The position numbers and the translations under genes were made by a program. This document shows positions 46,619 to 56,972 of a stretch of 64,000 bases of DNA, in pieces (position 1 is the stretch's first letter; each line of letters starts with the position of its first letter). Below the pieces are notes generated by a model that ran no database searches, was not told where the DNA came from, and saw only the letters and a program-made list of their open reading frames with translations. Source of the stretch: an uncultured Acidobacteriota bacterium (GTDB taxonomy: Bacteria > Acidobacteriota > Blastocatellia > RBC074); NCBI GenBank assembly GCA_902825875.1, contig CADECP010000014.1, forward strand, positions 62,001 to 126,000. Direction: 5' to 3'.

Positions 46619-49075
46619 ATGACTTATTGTACGAACTGCGGAACTAAATTGGCTGCGGGCGCGACGAAGTGCGACGCTTGCGGAGCGAGTTTAGTCGCAA
46701 CCAAACTGACACCGCCCGAAACCCCGTCTCACGATACCGCCGTATCTGCAACCGATCATCTGAAGACACGAATTGCCTCGTCGTCCGATTCCGGTGAATC
46801 CGCCAAACCAATGGCCGTTGGCACGCAAATCGGGCGAGTGCTCGGCGGGCGTTACCAGCTTGATTCGTGCATTGGCAGCGGCGGCATGGGCGAAATTTAT
46901 CGCGCTCGCCGGTTGCACATCGGCGACACGGTTGCGGTCAAGGTTTTGCGACCGGATGTCATTGAAAACGAAAAAACGCGCCAGCGGTTTTACCGCGAAG
47001 CGCGCGCCGCCGCGATGCTTCATCATCCGAACGCCGTTGTCATTCACGATTTCGGCGAAGACACGGACGGCACGGCTTACATCGTCATGGAATTGCTGAT
47101 TGGTCGTAGCCTGCGCCAATTGCTGGTGGAATCCGGCACGGTCGCGCCCAGACGCGCGTATGGAATTATGCGTCAGGCCTGCGCTGCACTCGACGCCGGT
47201 CATCGCAACGGCATCGTTCACCGCGACATCAAACCCGATAACATTTACCTGTTGGACACTCACGACGACGAAGACCACGTCAAAATTCTGGACTTCGGCA
47301 TCGCCAAGCTGGCCGACAAGGCGCTGGACACACTCAGCATCGAAGAACAACGCCTGACCAACGTCGGCACGGTCATCGGAACTCCGCATTACATGTCGCC
47401 CGAACAGTGCCAGGGCGAAGAAGCCGATTCGCGTTCGGACATTTACAGTCTGGGCGTTGTGCTGTACGAAATGCTGACCGGCGTCGTGCCCTTCGTCGCC
47501 AAAACTCCGACGGGTGTGGCGATCAAACACGTCACAGAACAACCGCGCCCTTTGCGCGAAATGAATCCTGCGCTGAACCCGGCGATTGAAAATGTCGTGC
47601 TGCGCGCATTGAGCAAAGACGCGACTTCGCGTCCCCAAAATGCCATTGAATTGACGCGCGATTTCGATCTGGCCATTCGCAGCGATTCGAATTATGAAAA
47701 TTCGACCGTGCGATTCAGCGATTCAGGCGAACAAAAAACTGTCGCTCCGTTGGCCACGCCTGATGGACGCGGAACGGAAGTGTTGAAACCAGCCGCGAAT
47801 ACAGGCGGGCAGCCTCGTGTGGAAACGCAGCAGCAAAGTTACGACACAGTGGTCAGCCCTTCGGCGACGGACACGCTCGGAAAATCGGCAACCGAGTCCC
47901 TGCCTTCGGCTGGAACTGAAGTTCTAACCAAATCGAAAACTACCGGCGAACAAAAACTCGGAACGGTTGATCTGAAAACTCAGGTGATGGAAACACCGGA
48001 ACCTGTCGCTCCTGCGGCTCCGGTTGCCAAAGAACCTGCCGTCAAAGCCGACAAACCGCCAAAACAAGAAATAAAAGCAGGCAAGAAAGACAAAGCCGAG
48101 CCAGCCAAACCAGCCGAAAGCGCCAAAGCGCCAGCGTCGAAACCGGTTACAGCGACCAAAACCGCTGAACCGGCTCCGGCAAAATCGCGCACGCCTTTGT
48201 TAATTGGCGTCGGAGCATTGTTACTGATTTTGGCTGTGTTGGGCGCTTGGATGCTTGGCGGCGGAGACGAAACTCCGCAATCGCAAACCGCGACGAACTC
48301 AACTTCGCAAACGGCTACGACTTCAAATTCGCCGACCGCTTCCAGTAATCAATTTCCGCAAACGTCTACGCCGGAAGGCATGGTGCTGGTCATCAACGGC
48401 GTGTTGCAGGTCGGGCGCGACGGCGGAAAAGAAAACGAAGCTCCACCGCACGTCGTCACGCTCAAAGCTTTTTTCATCGGCAAAACCGAAGTCACCAACG
48501 AAGAGTATCAGGCGTTTGTGACTCAAACCGGTCACGCTGCTCCGCCTTCATGGAATGGCGGAACCGTTCCGGCAGGCAGCGAAAAACTCCCCGTCACCGA
48601 TGTCAGTTGGGAAGACGCCAACGACTTTGCCAAATGGGCTGGCAAGCGATTGCCTACGGAAGAGGAATGGGAATACGCCGCGCGCGGGTCGAATTCCGAC
48701 AATCTGTACCCGTGGGGAGCTAAATGGCTGGACGGCGCTGCCAACGTTTTGAAAGACGGCGCTGGATTGAATCAACTTTCAGCGGTTGGCCAGTTTGCAG
48801 CCGGAGCCGGACCGTTCGGCGCGTTGGACATGATCGGCAACGCCTGGGAATGGACGGCCAGCGATTACAAGGCGTATCCCGGCGGCACGATCAATCCGCC
48901 CACTGCCGGATACAAGAACCTGAAAGTGATTCGCGGCGGTTCGTTCAACACTCCTTTTGCGGATGCAACGGCAACGCTGCGCAGCGGCTGGCCTGCTTCG
49001 CGCAAAGATTGGCCTAAATCCGTCGCCCCGGATTATTCCAAGACCGGTTTTCGGCTCGCCAAAGATGCGGACTGA
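46619..49075 (+). CDS. Zinc-ribbon Ser/Thr kinase fused to a formylglycine-generating-enzyme-like domain
   Basis: 818 residues. A zinc ribbon (CTNCG ... CDACG, about 1-22) precedes a Hanks-type kinase (about 77-345): [47 protein letters not shown] and [16 protein letters not shown] Pro/Ala/Lys-rich linker (about 450-520) leads to one transmembrane helix (about 525-547). The C-terminal FGE/SUMF1-like domain (about 585-815) has [57 protein letters not shown] and a final GFRLA. The active-site cysteines of true formylglycine generators are not seen in the C-terminal part, so this domain is likely a non-catalytic extracytoplasmic sensor. It is not homologous in layout to the other kinase beyond the shared kinase and ribbon. 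Confidence 0.88.
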   Translation: MTYCTNCGTKLAAGATKCDACGASLVATKLTPPETPSHDTAVSATDHLKTRIASSSDSGESAKPMAVGTQIGRVLGGRYQLDSCIGSGGMGEIYRARRLHIGDTVAVKVLRPDVIENEKTRQRFYREARAAAMLHHPNAVVIHDFGEDTDGTAYIVMELLIGRSLRQLLVESGTVAPRRAYGIMRQACAALDAGHRNGIVHRDIKPDNIYLLDTHDDEDHVKILDFGIAKLADKALDTLSIEEQRLTNVGTVIGTPHYMSPEQCQGEEADSRSDIYSLGVVLYEMLTGVVPFVAKTPTGVAIKHVTEQPRPLREMNPALNPAIENVVLRALSKDATSRPQNAIELTRDFDLAIRSDSNYENSTVRFSDSGEQKTVAPLATPDGRGTEVLKPAANTGGQPRVETQQQSYDTVVSPSATDTLGKSATESLPSAGTEVLTKSKTTGEQKLGTVDLKTQVMETPEPVAPAAPVAKEPAVKADKPPKQEIKAGKKDKAEPAKPAESAKAPASKPVTATKTAEPAPAKSRTPLLIGVGALLLILAVLGAWMLGGGDETPQSQTATNSTSQTATTSNSPTASSNQFPQTSTPEGMVLVINGVLQVGRDGGKENEAPPHVVTLKAFFIGKTEVTNEEYQAFVTQTGHAAPPSWNGGTVPAGSEKLPVTDVSWEDANDFAKWAGKRLPTEEEWEYAARGSNSDNLYPWGAKWLDGAANVLKDGAGLNQLSAVGQFAAGAGPFGALDMIGNAWEWTASDYKAYPGGTINPPTAGYKNLKVIRGGSFNTPFADATATLRSGWPASRKDWPKSVAPDYSKTGFRLAKDAD

Positions 49076-49108
49076 TTCAACCGGGCTTTTCTTCAGGGAT
49101 GTAGCATT

Positions 49109-50179
49109 ATGAAGAATCTGTTGAAAGCTTTACCTGTCGCTGTTGCGGCGTTGATTCTGGTTTCCCCATTCGGCGCCAATCATCGAACTTACGCGCAAAG
49201 TGGAACCGGCGAATTACCCGGCATAAAACCGACGCCTGCGCCAAAACCTGGCGCGAAAACTCCTGCCAAACCTGCGGCTCCCGTGACGCCTACGCTGACG
49301 TTCGACCAGGAAGTCAAAGGGCGAATTGATCCGCGTGGTTCCGAAAAAGCTCCTGGCGGTGGGCTGTTTGAAGATCACATCCTGAACGCCAAAAGCGAAG
49401 ATTTGCTGACGTTCCAGTTGCAAAGCGCCGACACCAATCTCGGTTTGCAGATTTTGGACAAAGACAAAGCCGAAGTCGCTGTCGCCAAAGACTCCGCGAC
49501 GGGCATTTTCAAACTCAAATCGGCATCGGGCGGTTTGCCAACCGACGGCGAATACCGCGTTCGAGTCGTCGGCGCTGCCGGAAAAACCGCTGTGCCGTTT
49601 TCGCTGAAAGTCATTCGCGTCGGGCTGACGGCGAATGTGTACAACGAACGCTTCAATCAGATTGTCATCAACTACCGGGAAACAGACGCGGCTTCGGCGG
49701 ACGAAACGCTTGCCAAGCTGGAAGAGTTGACCAAAGCCGACAGCAGCAAAGCCGGGGCGTTTGAGTTTTTGGGCATCATTTACCTGTACAACAAAAGTGA
49801 TGTGGCCAAAGCCGAACAGGCAATGGATCAAGCCATCAAGTTGAACGGCGCGGCGGTCGTCAAAATTTCTTACGACGGACAGTGGCGACGTATGGCTCGG
49901 CTGCGAAACGGAAAAACCGGCTGGGAAGATGCGCGCACCGGTTGGCTTCGCATTCGCCCAGGCCAGTTGGAAATGACCGATCCGGCCAACAAACCTCTGA
50001 TCACGGTCAGCGGCACGCAAATCAAAGAAATTTCCAAAATCCTGACTCCCAGCAGCAGCCTGATTACCATCACGGGCGAACGGCGCCAGTTCATATTTGC
50101 GCCCGGCAGCGGCAAACAGGAAGAAGCCGATCTGGTCATCAAACTTGTACATACTCACGTAATGAAAAGGACGAATTGA
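49109..50179 (+). CDS. Secreted protein with PPC-like and TPR-like parts
   Basis: 356 residues, family not certain. The signal peptide (about 1-30, ending TYAQS) is followed by a Pro/Lys/Ala-rich stretch. A pre-peptidase-C-like beta-domain (about 70-170, TFDQEVKGRIDPRG ... EYRVRVVGAAGKTAVPFSLKVI) comes next, then a helical part resembling one TPR unit (GAFEFLGIIYLYNKSDVAKAEQAMDQAIKLNG) and a C-terminal PH/GRAM-like beta-part (WLRIRPGQLEMTDP ... ITITGERRQFIFAPG). It follows the kinase-FGE gene by 33 nt and may be its partner. A short-word inverted repeat begins at its stop codon. Confidence 0.75.
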   Translation: MKNLLKALPVAVAALILVSPFGANHRTYAQSGTGELPGIKPTPAPKPGAKTPAKPAAPVTPTLTFDQEVKGRIDPRGSEKAPGGGLFEDHILNAKSEDLLTFQLQSADTNLGLQILDKDKAEVAVAKDSATGIFKLKSASGGLPTDGEYRVRVVGAAGKTAVPFSLKVIRVGLTANVYNERFNQIVINYRETDAASADETLAKLEELTKADSSKAGAFEFLGIIYLYNKSDVAKAEQAMDQAIKLNGAAVVKISYDGQWRRMARLRNGKTGWEDARTGWLRIRPGQLEMTDPANKPLITVSGTQIKEISKILTPSSSLITITGERRQFIFAPGSGKQEEADLVIKLVHTHVMKRTN

Positions 50180-50260
50180 GTTCGCAGTTCGCAGTTCGCT
50201 GTTCACAGTTCACGTGAGCAATCGGCTGCGAACTGTGAACCGCGAACTGCGAACTATGAA
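50180..50260. repeat. Short-word inverted repeat (GTTCGCA / TGCGAAC) abutting the argH start
   Basis: Left arm 50180-50213 (GTTCGCAGTTCGCAGTTCGC...) and right arm 50228-50260 (GCGAACTGTGAACCGCGAAC...) match at 29 of 33 positions as inverted copies. The right arm contains the argH start codon (ATG 50256-50258), so the mRNA can fold with the start in the stem. Confidence 0.9.
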
Positions 50261-51632
50261 TTTATGGGGAGGCCGATTTACCGGCGAAACCGACCGACAC
50301 TTTGCTGCCTTCAACGCCAGCTTTCGATTTGACCGCCGCCTGATTTTCGCCGACTTGCAAGCTTGCGCCGTTCACGCGCGAGCTTTGGGCAGAGCGGGCG
50401 TTTTGCCGGATGCCGAAGTCGAATCCATCACGCAGGGCTTACAGAAAATCGGCGACTTGATCGCTGATCCTGCCTTTCTGAACCTCCCGGAATTTTCCAA
50501 CACCGAAGACGTTCACAGCTTTATCGAATCGCGTCTGGTCGAATTGATCGGTCAGGTTGGGTACAAGCTGCATACCGGGCGCAGTCGCAACGATCAAGTC
50601 GCCGTTGCCACGCGATTGTTTTTGCGCGGCGAAATCGAGCGGCTGGACGACATCGTCCGCGACACACAACGCGCGTTGATCGAATTGGCCGAACGCTACG
50701 AAAACGATCCGCTGCCCGGATACACGCACCTGCAAAAAGCCCAGCCGATTCTGTTCGCGCATTTTCTGCTGGCGTATTTTCAAATGCTGTCGCGCGACCG
50801 CGCGCGGCTGGCCGATGTCAAAAAGCGCGTCAACGTCTTGCCGCTCGGTTCAGGGGCGATGGCCGGAACGAATTTCGCCGTTGACCGCGAATGGATGGCG
50901 ACTGAACTTGGCTTTGACGGCGTGACGCGCAACAGCATTGACGCCGTCAGCGACCGCGATTACATCGTCGAATTCGTCAGCTTCGCGGCGTTGACGATGA
51001 TGCACCTGTCGCGGCTGGCCGAAGATTTGATTATTTATTCGACGCAGGAATTCGGCTTCATCAAACTCGGCGACGCCATTTCCACCGGCAGCAGTTTGAT
51101 GCCGCAAAAGAAAAACCCCGACTCTCTGGAATTGATTCGCGGCAAATCTGCGCGAGTGTTCGGCCACCAGATGGCTATGCTGACAATGGCGAAAGGCTTG
51201 CCGTTGGCTTACAACAAAGACTTGCAGGAAGACAAGGAAACGCTTTTCGACACGATTGACACCTTGTCCGACAGTTTGCGCGTGACGGCGACGGTGTTGC
51301 GGAACATCGAACTCAACCGCGAACGCGCTCGCGTGGCGGCGATTCGGGATTACACCAACGCCACCGATCTGGCTGATTATCTGGTTCGCAAAGGCTTGGA
51401 ATTTCGCAAAGCGCATGAAGTCATTGGCCGCATCGTTGTCTTCGCCATTGAACAAGGCAAGGAACTCGGCGAACTGAGTCTGGCGGAATGCCAACAGTTT
51501 TCGCCGCTGTTCCAGCAGGATTTGTTCGAAGCCATTTCGCTGGAAAGTTCGCTGGCTGGCAAACGACAAACCGGCGGAACCGCGCCCGAACAGGTTCGCC
51601 AGGAACTGGCGCGCGCCAAAGCTGAAATGTAA
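50256..51632 (+). CDS. argH: Argininosuccinate lyase
   Basis: 458 residues from the ATG at 50256 (MNLWGGRFTGETD), the normal N-terminus of this family; the upstream frame to 50214 reads only repeat DNA. It catalyses the last step of arginine synthesis, splitting argininosuccinate into arginine and fumarate. Signatures: LWGGRF, TGRSRNDQVA, the fumarase/lyase motif GSSLMPQKKNPD (near residue 279) and LPLAYNKDLQEDKE. There is no Shine-Dalgarno sequence: the start lies within the repeat hairpin. Neighbours are not arginine genes. Confidence 0.92.
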   Translation: MNLWGGRFTGETDRHFAAFNASFRFDRRLIFADLQACAVHARALGRAGVLPDAEVESITQGLQKIGDLIADPAFLNLPEFSNTEDVHSFIESRLVELIGQVGYKLHTGRSRNDQVAVATRLFLRGEIERLDDIVRDTQRALIELAERYENDPLPGYTHLQKAQPILFAHFLLAYFQMLSRDRARLADVKKRVNVLPLGSGAMAGTNFAVDREWMATELGFDGVTRNSIDAVSDRDYIVEFVSFAALTMMHLSRLAEDLIIYSTQEFGFIKLGDAISTGSSLMPQKKNPDSLELIRGKSARVFGHQMAMLTMAKGLPLAYNKDLQEDKETLFDTIDTLSDSLRVTATVLRNIELNRERARVAAIRDYTNATDLADYLVRKGLEFRKAHEVIGRIVVFAIEQGKELGELSLAECQQFSPLFQQDLFEAISLESSLAGKRQTGGTAPEQVRQELARAKAEM

Positions 51633-51647
51633 TCAAACCGCTCCAAT

Positions 51648-51715
51648 ACAAAAGTCACAGAACTCACAAAAACAAGCAGGATCAGTTTTGTGTCTTTTGC
51701 GCTTTTTGTGGTTGC
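51648..51715. repeat. Short-word inverted repeat (CACAAAAA type) after argH
   Basis: Left 51648-51675 (ACAAAAGTCACAGAACTCAC...) and right 51685-51715 (TTTTGTGTCTTTTGCGCTTT...) are of inverted type but diverged. The words resemble the element at 61208-61286. Confidence 0.65.
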
Positions 51716-51740
51716 AATCTTTACTCATCAAACCTGCCCT

Positions 51741-54731
51741 ATGAAACAAACTCGAATTGTTCTTGTTGTCCTGTTGTTGTTCGCTGCCTCAGCGTGCAGC
51801 AAGGCTCCGCAAAAAAGCGCCGAACAGCCCGCTTACACCGCTCAGGAATCGCTGGCGAAAATGCATCTCAGCGAAGAGTTCAACGTCGAAATCTTCCTGA
51901 CCGAACCGCAAGTCATGTCGCCGACCGAAATGGCCTTTGACGAAAACGGGCGAATTTACGTCGCCGAAATGCTGGATTACCCGGACGATCCTCCGCCGGG
52001 AAAGCCAGTCCGTTCGCGCATCAAATTGCTGGAAGACAACGACGGCGACGGCAAGTACGAACGCACAGTCATCTTTGCCGATCAGGTGTTGCAAGCCAGC
52101 GGTATCTTGCCCTGGAAAGGTGGCGTGATCGTCACCAGCGCGCCGGACATTTTTTGGATGAAAGACACCGATGGCGACGGCAAAGCCGACATCAAGCAAG
52201 TCTTGTTCACGGGCTTCCCGAAAGTGAACCCGGAAGCGCGCATCACCAATCCGCGTTACGGCATTGATAACTGGATTTACTTCGCCAATCACGGGCGCGA
52301 AGGCCGCATCACTTCTCCCTCGCACCCGGAGCGTGAAGCCTTGTTGGTTCGCGGAACGGATTTTCGCTTCAACCCGACGAAAGACCTGGCCGAAAACAGT
52401 TCCGGCATCGCTCAATTCGGGCTGACTTTTGACGAATGGGGCAATGAGTTTATTACCGATAACACGACTCATTTGCGGCAAGTCGTTTTGCCTTACAAAT
52501 ATCTGAGCCGCGCTCCATTGCTGGAAGTTCCCGCCGTCGCGCTGAATATTTACGAAGGCGGAAAATCTCCTGGGCAAATCTTTCCGCTGACCGGCCCACA
52601 GGAATGGCGCAAACAACGAACGGCTCTGCGCCAGCAACGTTATGACGAACAGGGCTTGAACCGCACAGAACATGTCGGCGGATATTTCAGCGGAGCCAGC
52701 GGCGGCACGGTTTACAACGGAGATGCCTGGCCAGCCGAATATGGCGGCAGCGTCTTCAACGGCGAAGTCAGCGCCAATCTGATTCACCGCGACGTGCTGA
52801 CGCCAGACGGCGTGACTTACAAAGCAGCCCGCGCCAAAGAAGGCGTGGAGTTTCTGGCTTCGGAAGATCAATGGTTTCGCCCGTGCAATTTCGCCAACGC
52901 GCCCGACGGCAATTTGTACTTCATGGATATTTATCGCCTGTTCATCGAAACGCCGGAATCCATTCCCGAAGAAATCAAAAAGGGCATGGATTTTTACGCG
53001 GGCGATTCGCTTGGGCGAATCTACAAACTGACCGCAAAAAATCCGCGAGCCAAACGCGACCTGAAACCGCGGCTCGGTTCGGCCACCACCGAAGAACTGG
53101 TTAAAACACTTGAGCACGAAAACGGCTGGCATCGAACGACGGCGCAGCGGCTGATAGTTGAGCGACAAGACAAAACCGCGATTCCGTTTTTGAAAAAGCT
53201 GGTTGAAGAAACGCAATCGCCGCTCGGCAAAGTTCACGCGCTGTGGACACTGGAAGGCTTGTCGGCGCTGGATGAATCCTTGGTACTGGCGGCATTGAAA
53301 GACCAGCATCCGCGAGTCCGCGAACACGCAGTGCGATTGGCAGAAAGCTTTGCCAAGTCGAAGCCGATTCAAGCAGCAGTGCTGGCAATGGCAAGCGATG
53401 CCGACGCGCGGGTTCAGTTTCAAACGGCTTTCACGCTCGGCGAGATGAAAGACATTCGGGCAATGGACGCGCTGGCTAATCTGGCAATCAAACACGCGGA
53501 CAATCAATGGTTTCGTTTGGCAGTCTTGAGTTCAGTCAACGATTCCGCCGCGCAGTTTTTTGCCTTGCTGCGACGGAAAAATCCCGGCTTTGACAACAAG
53601 CAACTTTTCTCGCAACTGGCAGCTTTGATCGGCGGCAAACACGACGCGAACGAACTGGCCGGATTGTTGAAGCTGGCGGCAACGCTCAACGACCCTGAAC
53701 CGACGCTCAATGGATTGAGCAAAGGCCTGAAGCTGGCCGATGTGAAAAATTTGCGCGTGGCAGGAGCCGAGCCAGTGTTGATGAAACTGCTCAGCAGCGA
53801 CAATGAAGCTCTGCAAAAAGCAGCTTGGGAAACGGCGCGTTTTTTTGAATTGAAAGGCCTGGTGCAAAAGGCTCTGGCCGATGCTCAGAACGCCAGCTTG
53901 CCTGTCAAAACTCGTGTGACGGCCGTGCGAGCTTTGCGCGGCGGCCAGTTCGCCGCAGTTTCGGCTGTGCTTGAAAAACTGCTGGTTGAGCAAAACGCTG
54001 AGCTACAAACCGCCGCCATTGAATCGCTGGCGGCGTTTGATGATGCGAACATCGCTTCAAACCTGATTGAGCAGTGGCAGAAATTCTCACCGGAAATTCG
54101 CCAGAAAGTCTTGGCTGCTTTGCTTAGCGACCGCGAGCGAATGAAGGTTCTGTTGAAAGCTTTGGAAGACGGAAAGATCGAACGAACGATGGCTGATCCG
54201 GCTATGCAGGCGAAGCTTTTCGACCATCCAGACAAAGACGTGGTGGCGCGCGCTCAGGCGTTTTTCAAATCAGAAACCGACGAACGCAAAGCCATCGTTG
54301 CCAGCTACGCCGAGTCATTGAAACTGACCGGCGACGTCATGCGCGGACGTGACTTGTTCAGCTCAACTTGCGCCAAATGCCACGTGCCGCAAGCCGGACG
54401 GCCGCGCATCGGCGCTGATCTGTCCGGCATCAACAACAAAACCAAAGAAGAGTTGTTGAATTCGATCATGAATCCCAGCGAAGCCATCGAAGGCCGCTTC
54501 GTCAATTACATCCTGACGACCAAAGACGGACGCATCGAAGACGGCATTCTGGCCAACGAAACTTCGGGAGCCGTGACATTGCGAAACGCCGACCGCGACG
54601 TGACGATTTTGCGAAAGAACATTGCCGAAATTCGAGCTTCGACGATTTCGCTGATGCCGGAAGGCTACGAAAAGACGCTGACCAAACAACAAATCGCCGA
54701 CATCATCGCGTATCTTCGCGGCGGGCTTTGA
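51741..54731 (+). CDS. PVC-type dehydrogenase / HEAT / haem-binding lipoprotein
   Basis: 996 residues from the ATG at 51741; the frame from 51690 reads repeat DNA. A lipoprotein signal (VVLLLFAASAC, lipobox Cys) is followed by a membrane-bound-dehydrogenase-type propeller (FNVEIFLTEPQVMSPTEMAFD ... DNDGDGKYERTV ... MKDTDGDGKADIK). A HEAT-like helical repeat region covers about 440-840, and a C-terminal cytochrome c domain follows with C877-A-K-C880-H881 (STCAKCHVPQ). This three-part layout is known from Planctomycetes, Verrucomicrobia and Acidobacteria. The redox substrate is unknown; it may oxidise sugars and pass electrons to the membrane chain. It precedes a sigma54 activator gene with its own promoter. 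Confidence 0.85.
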   Translation: MKQTRIVLVVLLLFAASACSKAPQKSAEQPAYTAQESLAKMHLSEEFNVEIFLTEPQVMSPTEMAFDENGRIYVAEMLDYPDDPPPGKPVRSRIKLLEDNDGDGKYERTVIFADQVLQASGILPWKGGVIVTSAPDIFWMKDTDGDGKADIKQVLFTGFPKVNPEARITNPRYGIDNWIYFANHGREGRITSPSHPEREALLVRGTDFRFNPTKDLAENSSGIAQFGLTFDEWGNEFITDNTTHLRQVVLPYKYLSRAPLLEVPAVALNIYEGGKSPGQIFPLTGPQEWRKQRTALRQQRYDEQGLNRTEHVGGYFSGASGGTVYNGDAWPAEYGGSVFNGEVSANLIHRDVLTPDGVTYKAARAKEGVEFLASEDQWFRPCNFANAPDGNLYFMDIYRLFIETPESIPEEIKKGMDFYAGDSLGRIYKLTAKNPRAKRDLKPRLGSATTEELVKTLEHENGWHRTTAQRLIVERQDKTAIPFLKKLVEETQSPLGKVHALWTLEGLSALDESLVLAALKDQHPRVREHAVRLAESFAKSKPIQAAVLAMASDADARVQFQTAFTLGEMKDIRAMDALANLAIKHADNQWFRLAVLSSVNDSAAQFFALLRRKNPGFDNKQLFSQLAALIGGKHDANELAGLLKLAATLNDPEPTLNGLSKGLKLADVKNLRVAGAEPVLMKLLSSDNEALQKAAWETARFFELKGLVQKALADAQNASLPVKTRVTAVRALRGGQFAAVSAVLEKLLVEQNAELQTAAIESLAAFDDANIASNLIEQWQKFSPEIRQKVLAALLSDRERMKVLLKALEDGKIERTMADPAMQAKLFDHPDKDVVARAQAFFKSETDERKAIVASYAESLKLTGDVMRGRDLFSSTCAKCHVPQAGRPRIGADLSGINNKTKEELLNSIMNPSEAIEGRFVNYILTTKDGRIEDGILANETSGAVTLRNADRDVTILRKNIAEIRASTISLMPEGYEKTLTKQQIADIIAYLRGGL

Positions 54732-54771
54732 AACGACGTAAAGACGTTCCGAAAGTAATTTCCAGCTTTTA

Positions 54772-54800
54772 TTGGCAAGCCGAACTCTGCTTGCTACACT
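54772..54800 (+). promoter_or_regulatory. Promoter of the NtrC-type gene, near-leaderless
   Basis: TTGGCA (54772-54777), 17-nt spacer, TACACT (54795-54800), preceded by an extended -10 TG. Transcription should begin near 54804-54808, only a few bases before the ATG at 54810. No Shine-Dalgarno sequence is present. Confidence 0.6.
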
Positions 54801-54809
54801 CGCAACCCT

Positions 54810-56183
54810 ATGATGGACAGAGCAAGAATTTTGATTGTGGACGATGAACAAGCGGCTCGCGTCGGTTTGAGCGAGATCATTTCAGTTTGGGGTTACGAAA
54901 CGCAGACGGCAGGCGATGGGTTGGAAGCGTTGGAAATTGCCGCCGAGTTTCATCCGACAGCCGTGGTGACGGACGTGTTCATGCCTCGCCTGGACGGTTT
55001 CGGATTGCTGAATCGTTTGCGCGAAGAGCACCCGGAAACGGCTGTCATTTTGCTGACCGGGCAAGGCAGCATCGAAGACGCGGTTCGCGCCGTCAAAGAA
55101 GAAGGCGCATTTTATTACTTTGAAAAACCGATCAACACTCGCCAGTTAAGCGTGGTTTTGCAACGCGCCATCGAACAGGCGGCTTCGCGGTTGGAAAACA
55201 CTCGGCTGCGGCGACAACTCGGCGAATACGGCGTGTTCGGCAAACTGGTCGGCAATTCTCAAGTTATGCGGCAGATTTACACGACCATCGAACAGGTCGC
55301 CAGTTCCGCCGTGTCGGTGCTGATTACAGGCGAATCGGGAACCGGCAAAGAAGTCGTCGCGCAAAGCATCCACCAACTCAGCCCAAGAGCTTCGCGGCCT
55401 TTTGTCGCCATCAACTGTTCGGCGATTCCCGAAAGCTTGATGGAATCTGAACTCTTCGGCCATGAACGCGGAGCCTTTACCGGCGCGATTGCCAAACGCG
55501 AAGGCTGTTTTGAACTGGCCAACACCGGAACGCTGTTTCTGGACGAAATCGCCGAAATGCCTGCAATGTTGCAAGCCAAGTTGCTGCGCGTATTGGAAGA
55601 GCGCAAAGTTCGCCGCTTGGGCAGCGCCAAAGAAGTTCCAGTTGACGTTCGCGTACTGGCCGCAACCAACAAAGACCCACACGAAGCCGTTCGCCGTGGC
55701 GAAATGCGCGAAGACCTGCTTTACCGATTGAACGTCATTCACGTCAAACTGCCCCCGTTGCGCGAGCGCCGCGAAGACATTCCGCTGCTGACCGAATATA
55801 TGGTCAAAGAACTCAGCAATCGCCACAATCGCCCGGCAAAACTGGTTTCGACCGAAGTGCTGGAAATTTTTTCGCGCTTCCCTTGGCCCGGCAACGTGCG
55901 CGAACTTCGCAACGTGGTCGAACACGCCGTCATCGTTTGCGACAGCCAGCGAATCGAAAAACAGCATCTTTCGCCGCAGATGTTCGATGGTCGTTCGTTG
56001 AAAAACGAAGACTCGATCACCTTGCCCGTGCCAATTTCGCTGGATGAAGCCGAGCGCCAGTTGATCCTGAAAACTCTGATCCGCACGAACAACAACAAAA
56101 CTCGCGCGGCGGATTTGCTGAACATCAGCCTGAAAACTCTGCACAACAAATTGAAGGCTTACCGGGAAGAAAACGAAGAGTAA
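54810..56183 (+). CDS. Sigma54-dependent response regulator (NtrC family)
   Basis: 457 residues. Receiver domain (about 1-120) with DDEQ near the start, phosphoacceptor D55 ([12 protein letters not shown]), LTGQG and a conserved Lys in FEKPIN. AAA+ domain (about 145-370): GESGTGKE (from residue 174), [10 protein letters not shown] (the sigma54-contact loop, intact) and [21 protein letters not shown]. The C-terminus is a Fis-type helix-turn-helix ([21 protein letters not shown]). It activates transcription from sigma54 promoters after phosphorylation; the cognate kinase is not adjacent. ATG 54810 or 54813 are both possible. The acyltransferase gene begins 18 nt downstream. Confidence 0.92.
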   Translation: MMDRARILIVDDEQAARVGLSEIISVWGYETQTAGDGLEALEIAAEFHPTAVVTDVFMPRLDGFGLLNRLREEHPETAVILLTGQGSIEDAVRAVKEEGAFYYFEKPINTRQLSVVLQRAIEQAASRLENTRLRRQLGEYGVFGKLVGNSQVMRQIYTTIEQVASSAVSVLITGESGTGKEVVAQSIHQLSPRASRPFVAINCSAIPESLMESELFGHERGAFTGAIAKREGCFELANTGTLFLDEIAEMPAMLQAKLLRVLEERKVRRLGSAKEVPVDVRVLAATNKDPHEAVRRGEMREDLLYRLNVIHVKLPPLRERREDIPLLTEYMVKELSNRHNRPAKLVSTEVLEIFSRFPWPGNVRELRNVVEHAVIVCDSQRIEKQHLSPQMFDGRSLKNEDSITLPVPISLDEAERQLILKTLIRTNNNKTRAADLLNISLKTLHNKLKAYREENEE

Positions 56184-56201
56184 ATGAGCCTTTGAAAACG
56201 G

Positions 56202-56972
56202 ATGGCAACGACCGAAGAAAACCAGGCCGCTCCGGCAAACACCGACGACCAGATGGACGAACGACTCTATTCTTTCGCCAGTTTGGATCAGTACACGTTC
56301 AAACAGCGTGTGATTATTCGGCTGGCGGGATTTTTGCTGTTCTGGCTGATTCGCGTCATCGGAGCCACGCTGAAATTTGAAATCGTTGGCCGCGAACATC
56401 TTCAACCGCTGGCCGAAAATCAGCCGCTGGTCTATTGCTTCTGGCACAACCGCATTCCGACTGCGACGTATTTCTGGAAAAGCAGAGGCATCGTCGTCAT
56501 GTCTTCGCAAAGCTTCGATTCGGAATACATCGCGCGCTTCATTCAACGCTTCGGCTACGGTACAGCCAAAGGCAGTTCGACGCGCGGCGCGCGAGCCGGA
56601 TTGATTCAGATGATTCGCGCCGTCCGAGCAGGCAAAAGCGCAGCGTTCACCGTTGATGGCCCGCGCGGGCCGATTTACGTCGCCAAACCCGGAGCGTTGC
56701 TGTTGGCGGCAAAATCAGAAGCGCCGATTCTCCCCTTTTCAATCTCGCTGGATCGTTGCTGGCGGCTGAAAAGTTGGGATCGAATCGAAATTCCCAAACC
56801 GTTTGCACGGGCGGTGGTCGTCATTGGCCGGCCAATTTTTGTCAAAGACGGAAACAGCGAAGCGGAACTTGAACGCTTTCAACTGGCGCTGGAAGCCGTG
56901 CGAGATCAAGGTGATAAACTGATCGCCGAGAGTTCTTCCTCACTTTCTCGAAACGCAAATTCAGTCGGTTGA
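56202..56972 (+). CDS. DUF374 lysophospholipid acyltransferase family protein
   Basis: 256 residues. A hydrophobic segment (about 40-60, IIRLAGFLLFWLIRVIGATL) is followed by FWHNRI (H and the acceptor-side Asn in the HX4D-like region), SSQSFDSEYIARFIQRFGYGTAKGSSTRGA, FTVDGPRGPIYVAKPGALLLA and LPFSISL. This is the DUF374 branch of acyltransferases related to the lipid A/lysophospholipid families. It probably acts at the inner membrane on a lipid or lipid-sugar acceptor. Its stop codon overlaps the -35 box of the yceD promoter, so it ends the upstream transcript unit. Confidence 0.85.
   Translation: MATTEENQAAPANTDDQMDERLYSFASLDQYTFKQRVIIRLAGFLLFWLIRVIGATLKFEIVGREHLQPLAENQPLVYCFWHNRIPTATYFWKSRGIVVMSSQSFDSEYIARFIQRFGYGTAKGSSTRGARAGLIQMIRAVRAGKSAAFTVDGPRGPIYVAKPGALLLAAKSEAPILPFSISLDRCWRLKSWDRIEIPKPFARAVVVIGRPIFVKDGNSEAELERFQLALEAVRDQGDKLIAESSSSLSRNANSVG

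Noticed and set aside
51690..51740. Longer N-terminus for the dehydrogenase lipoprotein
   Set aside because: The extra codons read repeat DNA, and a lipoprotein signal begins at the ATG at 51741.
51789..53507. 572-codon minus-strand frame
   Set aside because: Antisense of the dehydrogenase/cytochrome gene, which has clear lipobox, propeller and CxxCH motifs on the plus strand.
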